From: SCN-69-37 sp044507065
GTDB lineage: Bacteria; Acidobacteriota; Vicinamibacteria; Vicinamibacterales; SCN-69-37
NCBI GenBank assembly: GCA_044507065.1
Contig: JBIQJY010000048.1
Coordinates: 1 to 26,223 of the forward strand
Length of the DNA stretch: 26,223 nt
Reading direction: 5' to 3'
This document shows, piece by piece, positions 7,241 through 15,052 of the stretch. Each line of letters begins with the position of its first letter. Within the stretch, counting starts at the first letter, position 1. The notes beneath the pieces are model-generated. The model was not told the DNA's origin. It saw only the letters and a program-made list of their open reading frames with translations, and searched no databases. The position numbers were made by a program, and so were the translations under genes.

Positions 7241-7861
7241 ATGTCGGTCATGACGTCCACTGTCGGAACCCATCGTCGAGAGGAACGGGCCAGAATGCGC
7301 CCGTTTTCGCAGGGTTTTCAAATTCGCCCCGTTTCAGCCCCCGCGCCGCGGGTGACGGACTTCCGGCCCGATGGTGTCGGACGACCGACGATCGACAGCC
7401 GGCAGACCGCCCGGCCGCTCCTCCTGCCCACGGTCGTTTCCGATGGGCCGCTGCCGACATCCGCGCTCGTGCGCGAGGCCGTCGATACGGCGCTCGACAG
7501 CCTGACGGCGCTCGACGCGCAGGCGCGCGACGTCGCCCGGCGCTTCCGCCGCCACAGTCTCGACGAGGCGCAGGCGGGACTGGCCGACCTGGTGCAGAGC
7601 ACGCAGACGCTGCTGAAGCTGGCCGCCATGACCGCCGAGGCGATCGGCACCGACATCGAGTCGCTCTGCGCGGATTACGAACTCGACGCCGAAGCCAGAA
7701 CGCACGCGACGCTGACGATGCTCATCGGCCGGCAGCTCGAACGCGACTGGCAGGAGCTGGCTGGCGTCATCGACACCGGCCTCGTCGGCGTGCTGGCGGC
7801 GTGGCGCCTGGTGTTCGAGATCCTGGGCGAGCCGACCGACCCGGGCGGGCGAGCGGCATGA
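7241..7861 (+). CDS. Helical protein of unknown function heading the sugar operon
   Basis: This 206-residue protein resembles no family I can name. The first 60 or so residues are Pro/Arg-rich and probably disordered. From about residue 68 onward it is predicted helical and amphipathic, with runs such as VREAVDTALDSLTALDAQ and LADLVQSTQTLLKLAAMTAE. No signal peptide or membrane segment is evident. The ATG at 7241 is supported by GGAAGG placed seven bases upstream. The stop overlaps the aminotransferase ATG by four bases, so it is translationally coupled to the sugar pathway. Its position between flagellin and the pathway suggests a flagellar cytoplasmic factor or regulator, but that is only context. 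Coding is supported by GC-rich third positions and the two junctions. Confidence 0.7.
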   Translation: MSVMTSTVGTHRREERARMRPFSQGFQIRPVSAPAPRVTDFRPDGVGRPTIDSRQTARPLLLPTVVSDGPLPTSALVREAVDTALDSLTALDAQARDVARRFRRHSLDEAQAGLADLVQSTQTLLKLAAMTAEAIGTDIESLCADYELDAEARTHATLTMLIGRQLERDWQELAGVIDTGLVGVLAAWRLVFEILGEPTDPGGRAA

Positions 7862-9021
7862 AGACGGCGCTTGCCACCGACATCGTGTCGTTCTCCCCCC
7901 CGGCAATCGGGCCGGAGGAGACCGCCGAAGTCATCGCGACGCTCGAGTCGGGATGGCTGTCGACCGGTCCACGCGTGCGTCGTTTCGAGCAGGCGTTTGC
8001 CGAGTACATCGGCGCCGCGCACGCCGTGGCGCTCAATTCGTGCACCGCCGGGCTGCACCTGTCGCTGCTCGCCGCGGGGATCGCCGCGGGCGACGAGGTC
8101 ATCACGACACCGCTCACGTTCTGCGCGACGGCCAACGCCGTCGTCCACACGGGCGCGACGCCCGTCTTCGCCGACGTCGATCCGCTCACCGCCAACATCG
8201 ATCCGCTGGCCATCGAATCGGCAATCACGCCGCGGACGCGCGCCATCATCCCGGTGCACTACGGCGGTCGTCCCGCCAATGTCGCTGCGATTCGCGCCAT
8301 CGCCGACAGGCGCGGGCTCGTCGTCATCGAGGACGCGGCGCACTGCGTCGAGGGTGTGTCGGACGGTCGCAAGATTGGCACGACCGGCGACTTCACCTGC
8401 TTCAGCTTCTACGCCACGAAGAACGTCACGACCGGAGAGGGCGGCATGGTGACGACGGCCTCGGCGGAGGCGGCCGAACGGATTCGCACGCTGTCGCTGC
8501 ACGGCATGACGCGGCCGGCCTGGTCGCGCCACCAGCGCGTACGGCCCTCGCGCTACGACGTCGTGGTGCCTGGCTACAAGTACAACATGATGGACCTGCA
8601 GGCCGCGATCGGCCTGCACCAGCTGGCCGCCGTCGGTCGGAACCACGCGCGCCGCACCGAGATCTGCGCACGGTACGACGATGCGTTCGCTGACCTGCCC
8701 GTCGCCATGCTCGCACCGGTCGGCCCCGGCAGCATCCACGCCTGCCACCTCTATGTCGTGCTGATCGACGAGGCCGCCGCCGGCCTGACCCGCGATGAAG
8801 TGGCCAATCGCCTGGCCGCCGCCGGGGTCGCGTCGAGCGTCCATTTCGACGCCGTCCACCTGCACAGCTATTACCGCAATCGCTTCGGCTACCGCCGCGG
8901 CCGCTATCCGGCCGCCGAGCGCATTGCCGACACGGTCCTGTCGCTGCCGCTCTCGCCTGCGCACTCCGACGCGCAGATAGATCAGGTGATCGCGGCATTC
9001 CGAGGAGTCTTTGGAGTTTGA
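7858..9021 (+). CDS. DegT/DnrJ/EryC1/StrS sugar aminotransferase (ArnB/PseC/SpsC-like)
   Basis: This PLP-dependent enzyme probably adds an amino group at C4 of a nucleotide-linked keto sugar. The 387-residue protein has the family's opening (SGWLSTGPRVRRFEQAF), the cofactor region NSCTAGLHLSLLAAGI, EDAAHCVEG and the PLP lysine at position 188 in FYATKNVTTGEGG. It also has PGYKYNMMDLQAAIGLHQL and a C-terminal HACHLYVV. By eye it resembles ArnB (UDP-Ara4N aminotransferase) at least as much as PseC, so the substrate is uncertain. Being followed by PseG-like and NeuB-like genes, a role like SpsC/PseC is the best fit. No 4,6-dehydratase to make its keto substrate is in the window. The start overlaps the upstream stop (ATGA). 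Confidence 0.88.
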   Translation: MKTALATDIVSFSPPAIGPEETAEVIATLESGWLSTGPRVRRFEQAFAEYIGAAHAVALNSCTAGLHLSLLAAGIAAGDEVITTPLTFCATANAVVHTGATPVFADVDPLTANIDPLAIESAITPRTRAIIPVHYGGRPANVAAIRAIADRRGLVVIEDAAHCVEGVSDGRKIGTTGDFTCFSFYATKNVTTGEGGMVTTASAEAAERIRTLSLHGMTRPAWSRHQRVRPSRYDVVVPGYKYNMMDLQAAIGLHQLAAVGRNHARRTEICARYDDAFADLPVAMLAPVGPGSIHACHLYVVLIDEAAAGLTRDEVANRLAAAGVASSVHFDAVHLHSYYRNRFGYRRGRYPAAERIADTVLSLPLSPAHSDAQIDQVIAAFRGVFGV

Positions 9022-9022
9022 G

Positions 9023-10006
9023 ATGATGCGCCGCCCGCCCTTCGTCCTTTTCGTCGCCGCTGCCGGCCCCGACCTTGGCTTCGGTCATCTCATGCGCGCG
9101 GGTGTCCTGGCCGACGCGCTGGGCTCGCGCCGTGAACTCGCGTTGCGCGGGGCCTCGGCCGCGACGGCAACGGCCGTCCGATTCGGCTGGACCGTGCACC
9201 GGGGCGCGCGCCTCGTCGATAGCCTGCTGCCCGACCTGATCGTCATCGACGATCCTTCGTCCGCGCATCGTGAGCGCTGGGTGCGGATGGCGCGGGCGGC
9301 CCGGATTCCCGTCGCGGTCGTTGCTGACGGCGACGCCCATGGGCTCGACGCGGATCTGATCATCGACGGCGGCTTCGTCGCGCGGCCCGACGCCCGCCGA
9401 TACCGGCTGGCGGGGCCCGGATGGGTCATCCTGCCGCGTTCGATCGCGACGCGGCGAGCCAGGCCGCTGCGGCGGCACGCGCGTCGGGTGCTGATCGCGC
9501 TCGGGGGCGGCGCGCACGTGCGACGGCTCGGAGCCGCCATTGCCGGCGAACTCGCACGCGCCACGCCGGGCCTGCGCATCGACCTGGCTGCCGGTTTCGT
9601 GGCCGCGCCACCGCGCCGCCTGCCCGACGGCTGTCGGTGGCTTCAGGCCTCCGACGGGCTCGCCGACGCCCTGGCCACAACCACCGTCGCCGTCGTCAAT
9701 GGCGGCGTGACGCTGTACGAAGCGTGCGCCCTCGGCACGCCAACCGTGGCGGTGGCTGTCGTCCCCGCGCAGCGGCCGGCCATCGACGCGGCCGTTGGCC
9801 TCGGTGCGGTTCGCACCGCGGGGCGTACGACGCCTGCCGCCGTCGCGCGGGCCGTCCAGCTGCTGCTCGACAACCCCAATCTCGCCGCGGTGCACGCGGC
9901 GGCCGCCGCGCGTGCGGTTGATGCGGGAGGCACCGAGCGCGTGGCGGCCCGGCTCCAGCACCTGGTCGATTCATCCATCTCCCGAGGAGTGCGTCATGCG
10001 GCGTGA
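9023..10006 (+). CDS. PseG/SpsG-like UDP-sugar hydrolase
   Basis: Members of this family cleave UDP from a 2,4-diamino-6-deoxy sugar, releasing the free sugar for condensation with phosphoenolpyruvate. The 327-residue GT-B-like protein has the glycine-rich GxGHxxR signature near its start (G19, G21, H22, R25); the His is the expected catalytic residue. It also has the nucleotide-binding VNGGVTLYEACALGTPTVAV late in the protein. The ATG at 9023 is preferred over an in-frame TTG at 9011 because GGAG lies six bases upstream and the gene then begins one base after the preceding stop. It overlaps the HAD gene by 11 bases. Confidence 0.82.
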   Translation: MMRRPPFVLFVAAAGPDLGFGHLMRAGVLADALGSRRELALRGASAATATAVRFGWTVHRGARLVDSLLPDLIVIDDPSSAHRERWVRMARAARIPVAVVADGDAHGLDADLIIDGGFVARPDARRYRLAGPGWVILPRSIATRRARPLRRHARRVLIALGGGAHVRRLGAAIAGELARATPGLRIDLAAGFVAAPPRRLPDGCRWLQASDGLADALATTTVAVVNGGVTLYEACALGTPTVAVAVVPAQRPAIDAAVGLGAVRTAGRTTPAAVARAVQLLLDNPNLAAVHAAAAARAVDAGGTERVAARLQHLVDSSISRGVRHAA

Positions 10007-10694
10007 CAGCCGGGCGGTCGTCTTCGATCTCGACGACACGCTCTATCCCTATCGTCGGTTCAGGCTGAGTGGCCTGCTTGCGGTGGCGCGCCACCTCGAA
10101 CAACGCGCCGGGCTCGATGCGCGGCTCGGGTTTGCCGCCATGGCCCGTGCGTCGCACGGGCGCGATCGCGGCCGCGAACTGCAGGCATGCCTGGCGCAGT
10201 ACGACCTGCCGGCGACCTGGCTGCCCGAGCTCGTCGACGTCCTGCGATACCACGCGCCCAGCCTGCGCCTGCCGTCCGCAGCGGCGCGCGTGCTCTACCG
10301 GCTGCGCGCCGGGGGATGGCGGCTGGGCGTGCTCACCAACGGGCCGCAGTCGATCCAGGCCGCCAAGGTTGCCGCACTGGGCATCGCGCCCCTCGTCGAC
10401 GTGGTCACCTTCGCGTCCACTGTGGGACGCGGCGAGGGCAAGCCGGCGCCAGAGGCCTTTGCCCACATCGCACGCCAGTTGTCGGTCCCGGCCGCGCGCA
10501 CGGTCTTCGTGGGAGACGACGAGCGCTGCGACGTCGCCGGCGCGCTCGGAGCCGGCATGCTGCCGGTGCGCTGCCTCGCATGGCACCGGGACGCGCCCGC
10601 CACGGCGGCGCGTGCCGTCGTCGAACGGCTCGCCGACGTGCCGGCGCTTGCCACATCGCTGATCCAGGAGGCTTCGAAGAGTCATGCCGCTTGA
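9996..10694 (+). CDS. HAD family hydrolase (probable sugar phosphatase)
   Basis: This 232-residue HAD-superfamily protein has all four motifs. Motif I is DLDDT with the nucleophile Asp11 and acid/base Asp13. Motif II is LTNG, motif III is the Lys in GEGKPAPEAF and motif IV is GDDERCDV. A helical cap lies between motifs I and II, as in phosphoglycolate phosphatase-like enzymes. In this operon it may remove a phosphate from a sugar intermediate, as the NeuB-partner phosphatases of some sialic-acid/KDN pathways do, but the canonical bacterial Pse pathway needs no phosphatase. The ATG at 9996 has GAGGAG six bases upstream. It overlaps its neighbours on both sides by 11 bases. Confidence 0.83.
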   Translation: MRRDSRAVVFDLDDTLYPYRRFRLSGLLAVARHLEQRAGLDARLGFAAMARASHGRDRGRELQACLAQYDLPATWLPELVDVLRYHAPSLRLPSAAARVLYRLRAGGWRLGVLTNGPQSIQAAKVAALGIAPLVDVVTFASTVGRGEGKPAPEAFAHIARQLSVPAARTVFVGDDERCDVAGALGAGMLPVRCLAWHRDAPATAARAVVERLADVPALATSLIQEASKSHAA

Positions 10695-11763
10695 ACACCC
10701 CGCCATTGCCATCGCCGGTCGTCGGGTGGCCGAGGACATACCGCCGTTCGTCATCGCGGAGATCGGCCTGAACCACGGCGGCTCGATCGAGCGGGCGCTG
10801 GCGCTCGTCGATGCGGCGGCCACCGCAGGCGCGCATGCCGTGAAGCTGCAGACGATCGTGGCTGACGAGCTCGTCGCTCCGTCATGTCCCCCGCCGGTCC
10901 ACGTGCGGGCCTCGTCGCTCGTCGACTTCTTCCGGCAGTTCGAGCTCGACGAAGCCGCGCACCGGGCCGTCGCCGAACGCGCCTCGCTGCGCGGACTGAA
11001 GATCATCGCGACGCCGTTCTCCGAATCGGCCGTCGACATGCTGGAGCGGGTGGGCGTCGACGCCTACAAGATCGCCAGCGGCGACCTCACGTGGGATCAG
11101 CTGATCGTCCGCGTGGCCGCGACGGGCAAGCCGCTCATCATGTCGACCGGCATGTCGACGCTCGCCGAGGCACACCATGCGCTGGCCGTCGCGCGCCTCG
11201 CGGGCGGCGACCATGTCGCGCTTCTGCATTGCGTCTCGGCGTATCCCGTACCACGCGGGAGCGAGAACCTGCTCGCCATCCGCACGCTGGCGGCCGAATG
11301 TCGCGTGCCCGTCGGGTTGTCCGACCATGGGGAAGACGCCTTCGCGCTGCCGATCGCCGTCGGGCTCGGCGCGTCAATCTACGAACGGCACCTGGTGCAG
11401 GAGGACGACACCGATGCCGTCGATCGCGCCGTGTCGAGCACGCCTTCCGAACTGGCCGCCGCCATCCGGGCCGGACGACGAGCGTGGTCGGCGCTCGGGT
11501 CGGGTCGCAAGGCGTGTCTCGCGGCCGAATCGGCCAACGCCATGGCCAGCCGGCGCTCGCTTTGCGCGGCGCGTGATCTTGCGGCCGGCCACGTGCTGGC
11601 GGCCGACGACCTCGTGGCACTGCGGCCGGGCTCAGGCCTGCCACCGTCGGCGCTCTTCTCGCTGATTGGACAACCGCTTGCCAGGGCCGCGGCCCGGGGC
11701 GAATCCATCACGCCAGCCCACGTCGACCGCCGCGTGCTCGGGGAGGCAAACCGTGTCGCTTAA
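10684..11763 (+). CDS. N-acylneuraminate/pseudaminate synthase family (NeuB/PseI/SpsE)
   Basis: The enzyme condenses a six-carbon amino sugar with phosphoenolpyruvate to give a nine-carbon nonulosonic acid. The 359-residue protein has the TIM-barrel signatures IAEIGLNHGGS (Glu26), AVKLQ, ATPFSESAVDML, YKIASGDLTWDQL, STGMSTL, LLHCVSAYPVP, GLSDH and YERHLVQ. These are followed by a C-terminal SAF (antifreeze-like) domain from about residue 290. The length matches the family (about 340-350). GLSDHG and LHCVSAYP differ slightly from the more usual GLSDHT and LHCTSxYP. The context (PseG-like before, SpsF-like after) favours a Pse- or Leg-like product over Neu5Ac, but I cannot fix the substrate from sequence alone. 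Confidence 0.9.
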   Translation: MPLEHPAIAIAGRRVAEDIPPFVIAEIGLNHGGSIERALALVDAAATAGAHAVKLQTIVADELVAPSCPPPVHVRASSLVDFFRQFELDEAAHRAVAERASLRGLKIIATPFSESAVDMLERVGVDAYKIASGDLTWDQLIVRVAATGKPLIMSTGMSTLAEAHHALAVARLAGGDHVALLHCVSAYPVPRGSENLLAIRTLAAECRVPVGLSDHGEDAFALPIAVGLGASIYERHLVQEDDTDAVDRAVSSTPSELAAAIRAGRRAWSALGSGRKACLAAESANAMASRRSLCAARDLAAGHVLAADDLVALRPGSGLPPSALFSLIGQPLARAAARGESITPAHVDRRVLGEANRVA

Positions 11764-12760
11764 CGTGCTGGTCACCGCCGGGTCCCGGCGGGTGCCGCTC
11801 GTCCAGGCGTTCCAGCGGGCGCTGCGACAGACCGGCGGGGGAGCCGTGGTCGTCGCCGACGTCAACCCGTTGTCGCCGGCCGTCTACGTTGCTGACCGCT
11901 CCTACCAGGTGCCACTGGCCGACGATCCCGCTTACGTCGATGCGCTGCTCGAGATCTGCCGCGCCGAGCGTATCGGGCTGCTGGTTCCCACCATCGACGA
12001 CGAGTTGACGACGCTGGCGGAGGCTGCGCCGCGCCTGCTCGCCGAGCACGTCCGCGTGGCGGTGTCACCGGCGGCGTCCACGCGAGCGTGCAACGACAAG
12101 CTCGAGACCTGGCGCCTCCTCGATGCGCACGGTGTGGCGGCGGCGCCGACCTGGCTGCCGGGTGACCTGCCCGCCGACCTCGCGTTTCCGCTCTTCATCA
12201 AGCCGCGTATCGGGCGCGGCGGCGTGGCGGCGTTCCCGGTGCGCAGCACGCGAGAGCTCGCGTTCTTCCTCGACTATGTTGCCGACCCTGTCCTGCAGCC
12301 CTTCCTGAACGGGCCGGAATACACCATCGACGTGTTGTGCGACTTCGAGGGTGAACCGCTCTCGGTCGTGCCGCGCGAGCGTTCGGTCATCCGGGCCGGC
12401 GTGGTCGATCGCGGTCGCACGGTGCGCGACACCGCGCTCATCGGTCTCGGTGTGCAGTGCGCGCGCGCCATCCGGGCCGTTGGCGCCATCAACATCCAGT
12501 GCCGCGTCGTCGACGACACGCCGGTCGTCTTCGAGATCAACCCGCGGTTCTCCGGCGGCATTCCCCTGACGATTGCGGCTGGCGCGGACTTCCCGCGGCT
12601 GCTCGTACAGCTCGCGCGTGGACGCCGCGTGGCGCCGAAGATCGGCTGGTTCCAGGAGGGGCTCTGGATGACGAGCTACGAGACGTCGGTGTTCATCGCC
12701 GAACAGGCGATTGGATTCTCGGCGTCGCGCCCCCTGACGGCGTCCGAGGAGGTGGCGTGA
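11753..12760 (+). CDS. ATP-grasp ligase (carbamoyl-phosphate-synthase-like)
   Basis: This 335-residue ATP-grasp protein probably uses ATP to join a carboxylate to an amine. It starts with a Rossmann-like pre-ATP-grasp domain (VLVTAGSRRVPLV). The ATP-binding Lys150 lies in FIKPRIGRGG, the hinge region is QPFLNGPEYTIDVL, and the metal ligands Glu261 and Asn263 lie in EINPRFSGG. It resembles CarB-like and PylC-like ATP-grasps found in polysaccharide clusters. The GTG at 11753 is chosen because it has GGGAGG a few bases upstream, gives an 11-base overlap with the synthase gene, and begins exactly at the fold's first strand. A role in attaching an amino acid or other acyl group to the nonulosonic acid is a guess; it is not part of the textbook pathway. 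Confidence 0.85.
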   Translation: MSLNVLVTAGSRRVPLVQAFQRALRQTGGGAVVVADVNPLSPAVYVADRSYQVPLADDPAYVDALLEICRAERIGLLVPTIDDELTTLAEAAPRLLAEHVRVAVSPAASTRACNDKLETWRLLDAHGVAAAPTWLPGDLPADLAFPLFIKPRIGRGGVAAFPVRSTRELAFFLDYVADPVLQPFLNGPEYTIDVLCDFEGEPLSVVPRERSVIRAGVVDRGRTVRDTALIGLGVQCARAIRAVGAINIQCRVVDDTPVVFEINPRFSGGIPLTIAAGADFPRLLVQLARGRRVAPKIGWFQEGLWMTSYETSVFIAEQAIGFSASRPLTASEEVA

Positions 12761-13497
12761 TGGGCACGACGGCGACGGTGCTGCAGGCCCGGATGGGATC
12801 GACGCGGCTGCCGGGCAAGGTGCTGGCGCCGATTGGTCCCTGGTCGATGCTCGAACACTGCGTGCGACGGCTCGAGCAGGCCGGGTACCCCGTGGTGGTC
12901 GCGACGTCGCGCCAGCCGGAAGACGACGCAATCGAGGAAGCGGCGCGGCACCTGGGCGCCGAGGTGTTTCGGGGCGAGGAACGCGACGTACTGGCGCGCT
13001 ACATCGGCGCCGCTCGCACATTCGGCCTGACACGCGTGATCCGGGCGACGGCCGACAACCCGCTCGTCGACGGCGGCGCCGTGACGCGCACGATCGCGTT
13101 TCAGGATCGCGTGGGTGCCGACCATGTCGTCGAGTGCGGCCTGCCCGTGGGCACGGCCGTCGAGGCGGTCACCGTCGACGCGCTGGAGCGTGCGGCCGCC
13201 CTGGCCGACGACCCGTACGATCGCGAGCACGTGACCTCGCTCATCCGCCGCGACGCGCGCTTCAGCGCGCTGCGTGCCGTGGCGCCCGGCGCGCTGCGGC
13301 GTCCGGGACTGCGCCTCACGGTCGATACGGCCGACGACCTCGAGTTCATCCGCAGCGTGTACGGCGATCTGGCTGCGACCGGCGCCGCCATCCCGGACCT
13401 CACCGCCGTCATTGCCGCGGCCGACGCGCGGATCGTGCGTGCGATCGCACGCAAGCCAATCATCAGGGGGCAGAAATGCGCAACTCCGGTTTGTTGA
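12760..13497 (+). CDS. SpsF-type cytidylyltransferase (CMP-nonulosonate synthetase)
   Basis: This enzyme is expected to activate the nonulosonic acid with CMP. The 245-residue protein opens with the SpsF family signature LQARMGSTRLPGKVL (residues 8-22), which forms the nucleotide-binding loop. It continues with VVVATSRQPEDDAI, FRGEERDVLARY, RATADNPLVD and, near the end, LRLTVDTADDLEFI, all typical of COG1861. The ATG overlaps the ATP-grasp stop by one base (TGATG). The 3' end overlaps motA by 22 bases, linking sugar activation to the stator genes in one transcript. Confidence 0.88.
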   Translation: MGTTATVLQARMGSTRLPGKVLAPIGPWSMLEHCVRRLEQAGYPVVVATSRQPEDDAIEEAARHLGAEVFRGEERDVLARYIGAARTFGLTRVIRATADNPLVDGGAVTRTIAFQDRVGADHVVECGLPVGTAVEAVTVDALERAAALADDPYDREHVTSLIRRDARFSALRAVAPGALRRPGLRLTVDTADDLEFIRSVYGDLAATGAAIPDLTAVIAAADARIVRAIARKPIIRGQKCATPVC

Positions 13498-14258
13498 CGA
13501 TTGTCGGACTGGCTGTCGGGGCGATGATTGTCGCCTGGGCTCACGTGCTCATGGGCGGCAGTGTCTCGATGTTCCTGCAGCCCGAAGCCATCATCGTCGT
13601 CTTTGGCGGCACGGCGGCGGCGCTCCTCGTCAGTTTTCCGGCCTCGGCGCTGCGCGGCGCCGTCGTCGGCGTCTTCGATCTTCGTCGCCGGCAGCCGCCG
13701 CTCGAGGCGCTCGTGCCCGCCTTCATCAACTACGCGCGCAAGCTGCGCAGGCAGGGACTGGCGGCACTCGAGCGCGACATCGAAGCGGAGCGCGACGTGT
13801 TCCTGTCGCGAGCCTTGTCGCTGTCGGTCATGGGCCTGCCCTCACAGGTCGTGCGCGAGGCCATCGAGATCGACGCGCGTGTACTGGCCGAGCGGGAGGA
13901 GGAGCGCGCGCAGGTGCTCGAGGCCGCGGCCGGATACGCCCCGACGCTCGGCATCGTCGGGGCCGTGCTGGGACTGATGCGGGTCATGGCGCACTTCACG
14001 GCCGCCGATGCGATGGGCAGCGGCATTGCCGCCGCGTTCGTGGCCACGATCTTCGGTGTGGGCGCCGCGAATCTGGCGTTCCTGCCACTGGCCACGCGCC
14101 TGCGGGCACGGGCGCGGCAGGATGCGCTGCGCCGCGAGCTCATCATCGACGGTGTGCTCGCCCTGCGTGACGGCGCCTCGCCAGGCGTGCTCGAGGAGCG
14201 GCTGGCCGGCTACCTCACGCTGGGCCGGCCCGCCACAGCCTACTCGGAGGTGGCATGA
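13476..14258 (+). CDS. motA: Flagellar stator protein MotA (copy 1, short type)
   Basis: This is the ion-channel and torque-generating stator subunit of the inner membrane. The 260-residue protein has four hydrophobic stretches, near residues 5-25, 30-50, 155-175 and 180-205. It keeps the conserved proline in GYAPTLGIVGAVLG (Pro156) and the second proline in NLAFLPLATRLR. It is shorter than the contig-2 MotA and of the PomA/MotA short class. GGGGG lies a few bases upstream of the ATG. It is co-transcribed with the sugar operon upstream and overlaps motB by four bases. Confidence 0.92.
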   Translation: MRNSGLLTIVGLAVGAMIVAWAHVLMGGSVSMFLQPEAIIVVFGGTAAALLVSFPASALRGAVVGVFDLRRRQPPLEALVPAFINYARKLRRQGLAALERDIEAERDVFLSRALSLSVMGLPSQVVREAIEIDARVLAEREEERAQVLEAAAGYAPTLGIVGAVLGLMRVMAHFTAADAMGSGIAAAFVATIFGVGAANLAFLPLATRLRARARQDALRRELIIDGVLALRDGASPGVLEERLAGYLTLGRPATAYSEVA

Positions 14259-15052
14259 GCCGGCCCCGGCGTCCCGCGGTGCCGAACCCGCACGCCGCCC
14301 GCGTATCGGGCGACCGCTGGCTGTTCGGCTACGCGGACATCGTTACGCTGCTCCTGGCGTGTTTCGCGAGCCTGTACGCCGCGGGCCTGGCGCCCGCCGC
14401 GGCCATGGCGCCCGCGCCCGACGCCGCAGCTCCCGGGCTCGTTGTCGATCCCTCGACGGCCCCGGTGCCCCCGGCCACAACCGACACAGTGCTGACTCCG
14501 GTAGAGGATGACGCTACGGCGGCTGACGCGTCCGGCGAAATGCCGTCGACCGCGGCGGCCGAAGTGCCGGCATCCGAACTCGAGTTGGCGTTCGAGGATG
14601 TCGTGGGTGACACCCTGGCGCTGCCGGGCGTCGAGATGACGACGAGCGCACGCGGGCTCGTCATCTCGCTGCCCGAGGCCGGGTCGTTTCCCGCCGGCCG
14701 GGCGGATCTGTCCGCGCAGGCCGAAGGGGTCATGCTCGATCTGGCCGATCGGCTGCGCGATCTCCCCAACGTCATTCGTGTGGAAGGGCATACCGACGAC
14801 GTGCCCATCGCCACCCCGAGGTTTGCCTCGAACTGGGAACTGTCGACCGCGCGCGCGACGCGCGTCGTCGAGTTCCTGATCGAACAGGGCAACATCGACC
14901 CGGCCCGCCTCTCGGCCGCCGGGTACGCGGAGCATCGCCCGCGGCGTCCCAACGTGGACGCGTCCTCACGCGCGCGGAACCGGCGCGTCGACATCGTCGT
15001 GCTCGATCCGGATGTGGCGGGTCGTGAAGAACCCACAGGAGAGGTCCGATGA
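14255..15052 (+). CDS. motB: Flagellar stator protein MotB (copy 1), OmpA-type
   Basis: This stator subunit anchors MotA to peptidoglycan. The 265-residue protein has one membrane helix containing the ion-carrying aspartate, Asp28, in FGYADIVTLLLACFASLYA. A long linker rich in Ala, Pro and Asp follows (about residues 45-115). The C-terminal OmpA-like domain has VEGHTDDVPI, NWELSTARATRVVEFLIEQG and NRRVDIVVL. The helix reads YADIVTLLLACF rather than the canonical YADFVTAMMAFF of copy 2, so ion choice or regulation may differ. The start overlaps motA and the stop overlaps the glycosyltransferase, each by four bases. Confidence 0.92.
   Translation: MSRPRRPAVPNPHAARVSGDRWLFGYADIVTLLLACFASLYAAGLAPAAAMAPAPDAAAPGLVVDPSTAPVPPATTDTVLTPVEDDATAADASGEMPSTAAAEVPASELELAFEDVVGDTLALPGVEMTTSARGLVISLPEAGSFPAGRADLSAQAEGVMLDLADRLRDLPNVIRVEGHTDDVPIATPRFASNWELSTARATRVVEFLIEQGNIDPARLSAAGYAEHRPRRPNVDASSRARNRRVDIVVLDPDVAGREEPTGEVR

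Noticed and set aside
7147..7857. In-frame upstream extension of the aminotransferase
   Set aside because: The translated extension is Arg/Ala/Pro-rich and overlaps a better-supported gene in another frame. The ATG at 7858 is placed by ATGA coupling and by the family start.
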